Shown here in pieces: positions 1 through 12,700 of a DNA stretch of 64,000 nucleotides. Positions within the stretch are counted from its first letter, which is position 1; each line of letters starts with the position of its first letter. The DNA is taken from the NCBI RefSeq assembly GCF_000972845.2, contig NC_040013.1, forward strand, positions 8,272,061 through 8,336,060, in the 5' to 3' direction. Position numbers and translations under genes: made by a program. The stretch comes from Larimichthys crocea (taxonomy: Eukaryota; Chordata; Actinopteri; Sciaenidae). The notes under the pieces are model-generated. The model was not told the origin of the DNA and made no database searches. It saw only the letters and a list, made by a program, of their open reading frames with translations.

Positions 1-649
1 CTTTTTTTATTGAAGTATTCAAACCCTTTATTTGACAGCCCCCCCCCACACTTGTGCGTTTTCCAAAGCATACCATCAGAAGAATTTGTGAGACCCCACC
101 CCCTCCCACCAGTGTTCCACAAAAGCCTTGATTCATTAGGGAGCGTTTCATGTGACTTTATTGGGTGTTAACGGGAGAGCCCTCCACCCCCGTAGTTTGC
201 TTTGAAATGTATTGTTTGAGAGAGCGAGAGGGAGACAGAGAGTTTTCTGTGCAGGAAACATGGGGCGGGAGAAACAACACTTTCTCCATATGTCTACAAA
301 ATGTTTTTTACTTTCTAAATTAATTCTTTTTTTTCTTGCATTATTTATGACAGAAATAAAATTAGAATATACCACTGTATATTTGTATTTGTGCATCAAT
401 ACAAATGCTGTGGACCACTGTTGGATTAGCCTAGATATAAAGTGCTGCTGATTTCAACCAGCCCTTATTTGTACTGATTGTCGAATCAATGCCAGTTCAT
501 TACCTCAGAACTTAATCTATAAACAGATGGAGTAACTGATTCCACTAGCTATCCACATCACTCACTTGCCAGCCCACTTACTGTAGCGTTGATGTCGATG
601 AGTAATCGGTCTATATATTTATATATGTATACGTGTATGTGTGGCACAG
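1..649 (+). other. usp53: usp53 intron (partial, 5' end outside window)
   Basis: No exon-like segment is supported before the acceptor at 648-649. A C-run near 40-48 and TA/TG-rich sequence before the acceptor are the only notable parts. Two overlapping short open frames at 148-451 run on opposite strands and show no family signature. Confidence 0.7.
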
Positions 650-799
650 CTCTTCTACAGGGTGACAGATGAGCATGCCAAAAAGGGAGAGCTGCAGCTC
701 GTGGGAATGATCTGCTACTCCAGCCGCCACTACTGTGCCTTCGCCTTCCACACCAAATCCTCCAAATGGGTCTTCTTTGATGACGCCACAGTGAAAGAG
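650..799 (+). CDS. usp53: usp53 exon: end of USP catalytic domain with His box
   Basis: The exon starts after the AG at 648-649 and ends at a strong donor (GAG|GTGAGT). It is phase 0 at both ends and 50 codons long. It encodes [12 protein letters not shown], then VGMICY, then the RHY His box, then FFDDATV. The His box and the Asp-Asp pair line up with the catalytic His and the third catalytic residue of peptidase C19. The acceptor has a poor pyrimidine tract (TA/TG-rich), but family alignment places the exon edge exactly before LFYRV. Confidence 0.92.
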
Positions 800-3700
800 G
801 TGAGTCATTCATCAATGAAGTACATTTACTTTGCTTTTTTTGTGTGTGTTATATTATTGTAATTTCAATATTTTTGGATTTTGGGGTCAGAAAATACAAG
901 AAATTTGAAGACCTCACTTTGTGCTTGATATAATAATGTAAACACGGCAACGCAATGGTTATGATAACGTAGACCTATTTCTTCTCTACAAGTTTGTGCA
1001 TCGGGATAGATAGTTCAGTGTGTTTTTTTTTGTTTGTTGTTGTTTTTGTTTTTTCACAAGTAGCAGCAAAGAGTACCAATCTTCAGTCTCCTATCTCCAC
1101 CAGCAAGTCTCTTTATCACCCAATAAGGACTATATCGATCGTCCTTCATGAGCCTCTGGGTTGATGAGCCTTTATGGCACTGAAGAGTCAGCTAGCCCCC
1201 CCCCCCACACCCACCCACATTTCTACTGCAGTTCCCCAACTCTGTCATCACAAAGTACTGCAGTAGTGAAGTGAAGCTTAACCAGTTAATGATTTTTTAT
1301 TTATTTTTTTTACTGATCCCTTCACTTGTTAAAGTTGAAGGGTCCGTGGGAATGCTGAGTTGTCATGTGTAGGTGTGTATGCTGTCTGTCTGTTTGTGAG
1401 AAAGAGGCTTTATTTGTTTGTTTTTTGGCTATTGCTAGTGTCTGTCTGTGTGTGTGTGTGTGTATACTGTATATAGGCTGCGAATCCTTTCTTTTATCCT
1501 CTCCCTTTTTTCTGTGGATTTATCTTCATGGCGTGCACATGTGAGCAAACCTTTTGTCTCACGCCCTCACAATTTTCTCGGGGACTGTGGTGCAGCGGCT
1601 GGCTGGCTCCGTGTCAATCCATCAGCAGCAGCTTGTGCTGTGTGTGCAGGCCCACCCCTCCCCGACTGAGATGGACGAGCTACAGTGCTCAGCAGCGCCT
1701 GCCAAGTCCATACCTGGGTCGAAAAACTGCCAGCATTTCTGTGACTTCCCCCAAGTCCCAGCTGCTAAATGACTACTGTAGTGACTACTGATTGCTGCTT
1801 TTCCGGCGAATATGATCTCCTTTGTTTATTGAGGTTGATGAAAGGCAGATAAAACGCAGTTAATTACAACTGTAAAGGTCTTTTTTGTAACTATGGAGCA
1901 CTTAGAATTTTCCATTCTGAGTGGCTGGCATGTGCAATGTGTATTTTGTTGTCACGGTTTCTATAACTGGACACCAGGTATCATGTGTTGTCACTTAGAA
2001 TGTATGCGTCAGTATGAAATGGTTGGTAATGGTATAGCTAAAATGCAGACAAGTAAGATCCTTGCAGCCTCATGGTCTCATCTGTCTGCCAGGCATTAGA
2101 GACTGCATCGAGCTTTCTTAGTGGCTTACATGTGGAACACAAACATTGGAAATCGTTCTTGTCCTCCTCCTGCTTGCGTACAGTCCTTCATCCATCACAA
2201 TCTATCTTTTTTTCAGAAAACTAAATCCGTCTCTGCGACATTCCTCCTCTGGTGTTTCCCTTTGTTTTGCTTTGCGTCCGCTCCTCTTTACCTCAGCACC
2301 ACCTCTCTCCCCTCTCTTCCACAGTCATTTGCTTAATTAAGGAGCACACAGGCATCTGTTAGCCTGCAGCCTGCCTCTGTGGTGCCTCTGTGGCGAGACA
2401 CGCACCTTACACAGCTTAGCTAATGCGATTGTGCGATTCGCCCTTGGCGTGTTTATATTCATTTACAATTTAAGACTCGCCACGATGAAGAGGAGGTTTT
2501 CTTTTTGTCTTAAAGTTGTTTCCGGTGGATTTCATGAAAGCTGCCAGATTCTGTTCTTTGGGGGTTAATATTGACCTAGGTGACCTTCTGGCGTTGCCAC
2601 TAGAGCTGGATTTTTCATGGAAAGTGTTCGGTTTGTAATAAGTTAAAATGCTTTATATCAGATCACAGTTGTACAACAAAAGTTCTGTTGTACCTCTTTG
2701 TAAAATGAAAACAGATGGGGTCACAAGAAAGCAAGTTATCCTGTTATGTACACAATCTGTCTGCTTTTCTAAATTGAATTGGACCAGGGCCTCTCTTCCC
2801 TTTAGGGAAGTCCAACATACAGCTTGTATTCACACAAGTAAGTAAATCCTCTTTGGCTGTAGGGGTTGTTTTACTGTCTACACATAAAGATGTATGTAAT
2901 GTGCTTAATTCTGCATGTACATGTGCACTGACCAGCTTCTGTTTGTTTTTTTTTGTTTTTTTGTTGTAGCTCAGCTCCAGGTGGAAAGATGTGGTCAGCA
3001 AGTGTATCAAAGATCACTTCCAACCTCTCCTCCTCTTTTACTCCAACCCCGACGGCAGCGCTATCACCGCAGATGAAGCCTCAAGGCAAAATAGCAACCA
3101 CTCTCACTACAAGGCCCCCGGCAATGGAGAAGTGCAAGGTATGATCGAATATCAACTGTTTTTAAAATCAGTCAAGTTTCTGTATTTGTATATGTTAATT
3201 TTATTATATTTAAACATCTTCATCAACTATGTTACTGTAGACTTTCTGTTGGCAACAAAGTTAGACTGCATCTTGCAAGAAGAGGTGTTGATCTAACGTC
3301 TTTTTATGGAAATGACAACATTAAATTCCTATGATATGCATTCATCTTGGTTATTAGTGCTGTTGAGTGTTCTGTGTTTTTCTTCACTAACCATAATATC
3401 ATCCCAAATGACCTATTTGATTATAATGCTATACTTTAAAACACTCATTAATATGAAGCTGAGGCAGCCACCTCTTGTTTGTTTTTATGGTCATAAGAAT
3501 TGCGTAGTGAGTGTGAAGGGAATAAAGGAAAAAAAAAAGTGATTTAAAGTCAGAGTTTAGCCAAAAGTTTGTGGCGATTTTGAACTTTGAAATGCAAGTT
3601 TGAAAGTCTGTAGTTTGAGTTAAATGTTTGGCTGGTAAGTTTGAGTGTGACATTTTACTTGCTTTGCCTCTGTACACCCAGCAGGAGATAATGTTTGGCT

Positions 3701-6700
3701 AAGAACAAATGGAATCTCACTCTATAAACTCTGTAAATAAATATCACCTTAAATGAGAATAAAATTCCGAGAAACATCAGCAAACAACTATCTCTTTTAT
3801 AGGACGTGTAAAATCCCAGATCATATTAGTTGCCTTTGCAGCAGTAATGAAAATTTGTTAATGACAACAGCTGAAAATCTGTTTTGGATTATATATCCCT
3901 GGATTTGTTTGGTTGGGGAGGTTTTTATCCCCTTTAAAGATCCTCCTCCCAACTCTCCATCCTGGCTGTGCATCAGGTATAAGCTGTGGCACCCGCTCAC
4001 TGCCCATCAGAGCTGACAGGGCGCTGGACCGAACTGGATGATCCAACATAAAAACAAGGAGAACTCTGTGCGATCTCGTCATTTAAATTTAGTTTCTTTG
4101 CCTCAAGTGCGGTCTGTGCATTTGTTGTAAAAATCCAGTCCTGCATTTCTGGCTTTAGTTTGAAAATTTCAAATTGTTTTTTTCTCCTCTGCAGCCATCG
4201 ACTCACCAGTTTCAGCACCTAAGAAACTGGACCTCACCAGGGAAAACCTGAACTCTCTGTTCAATGTAGGCTCGTTCAAACAGAAGTCTTCGACCTTGAG
4301 CAGGGGCAGCGCTCAGACCAGTGGAGGACGGGGACCAGGTAAGAGAGAAAACATGGTCCGAGTATGGAGGAAGACACTGCAAAAGTCATCTTTTTAACTT
4401 TTTAAGTAGTTTCATCAAGTGATGAGAAGTGGAAAAATCTGATATATTATTATATATAGAATATTTTTTACCTGCTTCCACTGCACATTCAAGAGTGTCT
4501 AAAGTCTAAACTATGGTTTTGCAGTGAAGAAAGATGAGTCACATTGTGCGATGGTTGTTGTTTTTTAGCCTTGAAAGAATATTTGCTTCCATAGAGAGCG
4601 GTGACCTTTTGCATAGCAAGCAGTGAAAGTAATAATTAAATGTTTTTACTATAAAACTAAATATGAACATTCTAAATAGAGAAAGGATTCAGGACCGTAG
4701 TTGAGGAGAGAAGTCATACAGCAAAGAGCTGCCAGTTTTGTACATACTTATGTGCAAGTACAGAGAAGAGTGTAAAGTGAGAAGAAGAGCGTTTTTGTTC
4801 AGAAACAAACGGCATGACTGGAAAGCAAAGAAGCAAAATGTTTTTGTTCTTTTTGTTATTAAAGGATGTTGTTAAAGCTCCTTAAGATCTGTGTGTCATT
4901 GTCAAATGATCTAGCTCTGATTCATCATGTTGTGAACTCTTGTACGTTCATTTTTTTTGGTGCTGAAGCAAAATATAGTCCAAAAAAAACATCATGTTCC
5001 CTTCACAGTGATTCCTGTTGAAATCTCAGACAGTCAACAAGAACCACAGTATGATCATTATTTCCAGTGCTGTGACCAATCATCGCGTTCCAAAGTGAAT
5101 ATCTGCTAGAGACGGGGCAGAGAAGTCGCTGTGTGGCCATGTTTCCACCCTGCTGCCTTTCCCCTTGTGTAGAAGAAAATGTACCATATATCGGCACAGT
5201 GATGCGCTGTAAACCCTTCATATACACATTCAGCAACTGCTCAGTGCCTTGGGGGTGCTGGTGACTCAGTATTAGGAAACAGTGACAAGGAAAAGGATGT
5301 AGTGACAATAGATATCTGTACGTACACTGAGATAAAAATACTTTTAATGGTGTCTTCTGCAGTGGAAATCCCACCTGATTCAGCAGCACTACAACTGGGA
5401 TTAAAAAATAAAAAATAAAAAAAACAGCAATAATTATATATAATAATACCTGACATCTCTTTTGTTTTGTAGCGAAAATTGCCACCGACGATCCCAAGAG
5501 TCGCCTCAGGGATATTTCTCGAGAAGTTGCCCAGAAAGTAGGAGAGGTGCGTGGGATGCATTCAGCCAGAAGAGAGCCCGACAGAAGCGTTCCACGGAGG
5601 CCGGAGACACGCTACAGAGGTCGGTCGCAGATAGATAGCATGCGGCTGTACAACACATAAACAGAGACATGAGAAATGTTGGGCTTTAAAACACAAAGGG
5701 GCTCGCCTTTCTCTTCTCCAGCCCTTATGTAACAGTTGGAGCAATGTGTCAGAAAGGGGGGATTAAGTGCTGACGTCCATTGGAACCTGCCTTCATCCTA
5801 CTCTCTCATATTCAGAGCCACTGGTTCCCCTCTGTTTGGTCTGCATGAGCATTTACAAACAAACATAAACTAAGCAGATCCAACAAAGAGGTGATAAATA
5901 TTGTAGAATTTAATTATAGGGCGAATTAAGCTGCATCTCTCATGTCCCCTCTTATTTTACCTCACAAACCGAGTGTATGTGTGTGTGTGTGTTAGTTGTA
6001 ATCAGTAGACTGATTGGTTGGCTCCTTTGTAATACTCTTTTAGTACATCACTGCTTTCAATTAAGTATCAGTGAAGGGATTATGGAGAATTGTAACATGG
6101 TCCCAAATCCACCGTGTCAACAGCGGTGGCCCGTGTTAGCAACAAGCTCACGTCCCATAATGATTGAATGCAGTAAGCCAAAGGAGGCTAGTGTCGTCCC
6201 TGTGATGAATGGTGCGGCTGGAGGTGACACTACAGTTAATGTAAGTAGTAACAATTTACCGCAGCGCCGTTCATGCCCAGGCTAGCACTTTGCTACGAAG
6301 TCTTCTCCAAAAAAGAGGAGAAAAAAAAAAAGAAAATCTTTGCTACTCATACTGGAATGTGGGATCTTTCACTGTATCGATGTAGACGTGTTTCAATTCT
6401 TCCGAAATGATTCACAGCCTTGTGTGCTGTAGCAACATTAAGCCGGCAGCAGAAGCCCTTTAAAACACACCGGTATCATATATACGAGCAAAACTGTTGA
6501 GAGCAATGCTCGAAGTGATTTAACTCCGGCACGCAGTCAGCAAAATCCAAAGCAATAGGGTCTCTATCTTTTGTGGGCTTATTTCCAAGGGCTGACAGTT
6601 ATATGTAGTATTAAATTCACCTTTTGTTCCATCAAACATGACGTTACCACAGATCAGATTCCTCCAATACAAAGCATAGCAGACTGATTCAAACACTGTC

Positions 6701-9700
6701 AGCTTTAAGTTATGAAAATGCAATGGATAGATCTAAAAGGACTTGCAAAATACAATTTTTGAATACTTTTAGCTGCTGTAACACAACAAATTCAAGATTG
6801 AACTAGCTGTTTAATTTTATTCATAAAGTCAAAACAATTGAGTGCTGTCCAGAATTGTCACTCCCGTCTTGATAAATAAGGGTGTGTGTGCGTGCATGTA
6901 TAGTTTGACACGGATGAACTAGTTTCCAGGAAGGATGTCTGGCCATATATTTTGAAAGTGGCTATTATGGCTGGAAGTGTCCTTGGAATAGCAGACGCAC
7001 ATCCGTGACACACTATCATGCGCTGACATGTCACTTGTGCATTTGGAAAACGCGCACATGCGTGCATGTACACACAAAAATACACCCCGACCCACAGTGC
7101 AGCCTTTTATCATCAGCATCTGCATGGATGTCTGTGCGCGAGCTGGCTATCCTCTGCGTACAATGGGGATGAAAATCGACTCCCGTCTGTCATAATTTAC
7201 ACCTTCCTGTCATCTGCAGACATAAATGTCAGCAACCCGTTGTTGTCATGCTCCTCCCTCACTTTCTGCCCAACCTGCACTATGCCTGAGAACAACTTTG
7301 CATCTTAGTGTCATTGAAAATCAATTTTTGGTCTTCACTGACTTTGTCTTTTGGCATCAGGTGCAGCAGGAAGTCCGATCAAATCGCTTTCTATACAGCA
7401 GTCCTTAAGCAAATGATAAAAGAACAAGGTGGAGAATAGGGTGGAGAATTTCTCCTCCTTCCACCCCAAATAACTTTTAATGTTTGTTTTCTAAAGTTCT
7501 GAGTTCAGATTAACTGTATTTACTCACTTCATACTGAAAAAGAACCAAGTAACTCACTCACTTTTCTCCAAGCAATCTCTTTTTTTTTTTCCTGTATAAA
7601 TATGAAGTAGTATCACCACAGCTGCAGACTGCTCCTGCAGAGAACTTGTGAAGTGAGAGTGAAAATCCATAAATGATAAATCCACTTTAAATCCCAGAAG
7701 TTTGAAAAATAAACTCTGAGCTTTCCTCCCGCTGGTAAATGGCTCCAGATCAGACCGGAATCTGGTGTCACTCCGGGTGTTTATTCCTCAAGAAACTCAG
7801 GCTCTGCTCTGTCCCTCTGCCCCTTCTTTGTCCTGATGTTACACTGAAAGCCTCTCGAGCAACAAGCATATTACAGTAAAGCATGTGCCAAATCTAGTCA
7901 GTTAGCATGCTTATTTTAGTAAATATCTATGCAACACAACATAGTCATAGCTGTTACCTTTTCACGTTCTGTTGATAATGTTCGTTCATTTTTTAAAAAA
8001 TGTTTAAACATTCATGAACTGTTCTGTCCAAATCTTATTTCAGTGCATTAATATTTGTGTTTTTGGTCAGAACTTTGACTGTGGTTTGAAAGTAAGAAAA
8101 GCTAAGTGTATATACTAATAATAATTTAATTTTGTGTTTTATTTTAGAGTCAATCGAGCATCTGTTTAGAATGTGTTTTACTGTTCTCATAGTTCAAGCT
8201 CTCATGAATCTCCCTTTGTTTAAAACAAGATCCAGGTCAGGACAGGACCTACTCCCGCTCTGTCTCCCCTCCAGAGAATGGCTTCAAACAACATGTGGAG
8301 ACTCGACTGTACAGCAGCCAAGGAAAAGGTCCCACTCGGACTGAGCGAACACCCTACCTTGGTGGACGATCCTCGCATGAGCCTCCTCGCTCTCAGTCGA
8401 GGGTCCAAGTCTTGCCCAGAGCGCCCAGTAACAGCAGTGGTCATCATAGCCGGAGATTAGACCACATCTCCAATGGATATGATACAGACAGCAGCCAAGA
8501 CTCCCGAGGGCGTTCTGGAAGTGGGGGGAACAGCCGCAGTAGGTCCAGCCGCCCGTGGAAGCCGATGCGAGAGGCGCTAAATGTGGACAGTGTTTTAAGA
8601 GGGAGTAGTGGTGATAATTTTGTAAATCAAGAGCAAAGGCATCACAGCCCACGGAGAAGACCTAATAGTCAGTCGCCCTCCCGTGACAGAGAGCAAGACA
8701 GAGATTTTACGTGGGGAGGCAGAGAGGAACGAAAACCCAAGAGCCTGATGACCATCTACGAGGATGAGCAGAGGCAGGAAATTGGCAGCAGCCGGAGCTC
8801 GCTGGACTCAGATAGCCGGGGCGGCTACAGTGACAAGGACAGATCAAAGGGCTCAGCAACCCTAAAAGTACGGAATGACAACTGGAAGATCCAGCGAACT
8901 GAATCTGGATATGAAAGTAGCGACAGACTAAGCAATGGCTCAGGAAATCTTGACTCACCTGTGGTAGAGAATCTTTCTTCCAAGGACCTGCGGCCGATAC
9001 CTGAGCTGCATCTGACAAGGTGAAATGAGTCTTTAATTCAAAGTTTTCAACAGTAAGGAAAATCTTCCTCAGAGTATGACGCAGAAATGACCATCACACG
9101 ATTCTGCTGCGTGATGCCAGTGTAAGAACACTGCTTTGTCATCAGATGCCGCACTCACTTCAGGATTTAAGTCTGGCTTTTTAAATGATTAAACATTACA
9201 AACAAACTCTTCTAAGTATAGCGAGACCCATTTAACATAAACGCACACAAGGCAGATGTGCCAGCCTCATTATGCCGGGCTGTCATTTGTTGTCTTTGTA
9301 GCACAGGTCTTGTTTGGAGATAATGATCCCAACTAGCTGACAACTAAGCAGATAGCTGACTTCCTTAACCATGAGTGCATTATTCAAGCCCATCTTTTCA
9401 CAGTATATTGGTAGCATTCTTCAAATTCTGGATAAATGCCTGAATCCACAGAGAAAATTCACAACATTATTGTTTTGTCCACCAGTTTTAATTTGGTTTA
9501 TTACAGCATCTTAATATATGTGATAGCAGACAAAAAGCACAACATAGTGCCACATAGTAACCCTCAATAACAAGTGCTGTCTTCACTTCATTCAGTGACT
9601 GGTGTCAGATTACCCCACTGTAAATCATTCATGATAAAAATATATATTGAGGCTGAGGTAATGAGGATTTAATACCCCCTTTTTGCTCAATCTTAGTCTT

Positions 9701-12700
9701 TTTGAGTGGTTGGTAAAAGATCAAGCTCAAATCCACAATGTATGAATAACTGAGTTTATTTTGTATTTTAGGGACCCACAGAGAAGAAATGATGATTTGA
9801 AGGCTGACATACTGTACTCCACATTTTCCATTGGTAAGTAACTCACGCTTTAAAAAAAAAAACTTATTTGTGCACAACAATAAAGGCTGTAGCAATGATT
9901 AGAGATTTAAAAAATTAAAATATTGCGGTGTAACATTGTAACTTACACATCTAAATCCAAAACAAACCTTGCAAATTAAAGTTTGTTTCAGTTGTTCCAC
10001 AAAGGCCTGAGGCCCTGGCAATAAAGAAAGTTCCTCTGCCCAATAGACTTGTGTGTGTTGTAAGGATCTGAAACATTAAGATAGTACTAAGCAATTTCCT
10101 TGATTTATTGTTCCATCAGTTGTGTTAAGGTCACAGCCTGATTGAAGGGATACTGTATGGAAATAAGTGTGCACTGGTTCCTCACTGACTGGCCTTGACC
10201 TTTCTTCCTGAGTAAAGTTTACGTTATGCAGCACGTAGAGAAAGGTACACGGGCTTAAAGGAAACAAGGAGGAGTGGAAAGTAGAAAACTGATTATTAGT
10301 AATACTTTTTTGTATGAATTATGGTGGTTATCTCTTTCGGTGCTAAGCTTTTAACATGATGGACTTCTGTCCTCTCTAACACATTACATAAAAAGGAAAA
10401 AATGGTGAAAAAAGAATTTCAAGGACTTTGTTAAGTGCATTTGTTAAGTGAATGATGTCTTCTTGCAGGGAGAACAACAACAACTTTAAGATCCATGGGG
10501 ATACAAAAGCTGGGGGGACAATCGGTTTAGACGCATCTACTGTTGAAGGAAAAAATCTGTAAAAAAAATGATGAGTCTCAAATATGAGTCATGTTGCGAA
10601 GTTGCAATAATGGTTATTTTTATCTTCCAGACAGGATGGAGAGAGATTAGAAGACATGAATAGCTGTAGGGGCTTTGTCGCCTGGACACCCTTCACATTG
10701 TTTATCTTGCACATGCTTGCCTGTGATCTGCGGTATCGGCACAGGGAAAATATCTTCTAAATGAACAAATATCTTGAAAAATGCCACACTAATTCCCTCA
10801 GCAGGAATACGCTGAGTTAATCCTGAATAAGAGGGGCAGATGAGTGCGCTTGTAGGGGCCACCCAGCTGTGCCCAGCCGGGCAGAAAATGCCATGACTGG
10901 GCTTGTCAGAAGGTGGTATTCAAACACGAGGCATCGAAAAATGCCATTTTTTTTGTAGCGCTGCAGTTTATTTCAAGGTTAAAGAGTTGATGAAATGCAG
11001 CATAGAAACAGTAGCTATGGTTATATCTGTCTTTAGTTTTAGTCGGAGTTAAATATAGCTTTTACACAAGTGCAGTGAGTTAGGGAAACCGAAGCAGATA
11101 TGCAGCTTTGAATGCTGGTCTTGTCATTTCCCCGTGAGCATTTGCACATGCAGAGTGATTTATGTGAACAAATACCTGGCAAAGAGACACAAACTTCTGT
11201 GGCAGACATGGTTATATATCCACTGCTGCAGTAACTCTTTTTTATATATAATTTACTTTTCTCTAAAGCATTTTCCCTTAAATTATTAGAATTAATATTC
11301 TTAAGGTTCATCTTTATCTGATCAAATCTGCATTCATAACTGATTTCATTGTGTACAAAGGTGTATGTAGAATAGGTTACAGTCACACATGAAACCTTTC
11401 ATATACTCACTCAGGCTGTTTGCCCCCTAGTGCCTTCTAGGAGATATGACAATGTCTCTGGATCACACAGTCAACCAGGTTCAATCTGTTGCCTCCTTAT
11501 TGATTTGTAAAATTGCATTTACTTTTTGAAAAGTATCTACAGCTGTATTTTGACTTGGTGTTTAATGATTGAATGCCTTTTTAAATTCTGAAGTTTTAAT
11601 TTTTAAACCTAAACTGGGCTAGAAATCTCAGACGGGGCCTTTTTTGAGGTTTATTTTTTTTATTTCAGAAGCTATTTTAAAATCAGCACAGGATATGCAT
11701 GTGCTACTTTCTGCAAATTGTATTGACAAGCTGCAGTAAATGTGTCCAAAGTCAATTTGGCCTGTGTTCAGCGGTGGTAGTCTGGATTGAGCTGCAGATT
11801 CCAGTAGTCCATTAAAGTCCAAAATCCTTTCTAAAAGCACACAGATGTGGGCGGGCTGCTGTGAGGAGTTGACAGTTGACATTTTGACTACGGGGCATCG
11901 ATTCTTACGACCATTTGTTGCATCAAAGAAGGGATGTCTAGGTCACTTAATGACAACCTTCTGTCCTTGTTGTGAATAAATCTCATTGAGCTGCATTATA
12001 CCAAAACGGTTGCAGAACATTCCGACTATAGCAGCGTGAAAGGTCACGGCTGTCAGGAGATGGGTGCACTTCAAGCTGCTACCTTGACAATAAATCACGC
12101 CTTTTCTCAATTTGTCCTGACTGGCTCCGGCTGGCTCCCACGGATGTCAGCAAAGAAACACACTTGAGATTTGTTATCCATGTGTTTGCTTGCATGCATC
12201 TTCTACTGTGTATTAGGTGTCCATGAGTTGGCTATTGATGCCACTTAAGAAGCAAAACTGTTTTGATATTTAAAGTGGTAATGCCATGGTATAGTTACAT
12301 TAATATTGTGGCATTTGGCATCATCTTCCTATGCTTGTGCCACATTACCAGACACAGAAACACATATTTCCAGGGCTCCCCACATAGTTTAGGCCTTATT
12401 GAAAAGCCGAACTGCAAGTATGCATGTGAGTCTGATTGATGTGTAAGAATTCTAAGCACCCCGGACAGCAGCACGCAGAGAACTACAAATCTTGACTTGA
12501 CAGCCTTATAACTGAAATGTGTCGAGTTTTGGGTGGAGTATTTTTTGTCGCATCAACAAAACTTCAAAGGGTTGTCAGGAAATTTTGCATGTACAATTTC
12601 TCAAAGCCTAGTTAGGGGGTTGCTTTCATGGTCTGTACAGATGCATATTTTCTGTTTCCTCTGGGAGTTTCAAACTCTGGCAGTTGGAATAATTGAAATA

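Noticed and set aside
5003..5497. 164-codon minus-strand frame
   Set aside because: No family signature, no splice logic, and it overlaps the start of a real plus-strand exon.
5473..5546. Shorter version of the exon ending at GTGCGT
   Set aside because: It would exit in phase 0 and shift the frame into the next exon. Kept only as a possible minor splice event.
5977..6285. 102-codon frame inside a usp53 intron, open up to a strong GTAAGT at 6241
   Set aside because: The open frame would leave in phase 0, while the neighbouring exons need phase 1. In the required phase there is a stop just before the site. No convincing acceptor.
8284..9018. Minus-strand frames of 122 and 103 codons
   Set aside because: Antisense shadows of the large usp53 exon, whose plus-strand translation matches the family.
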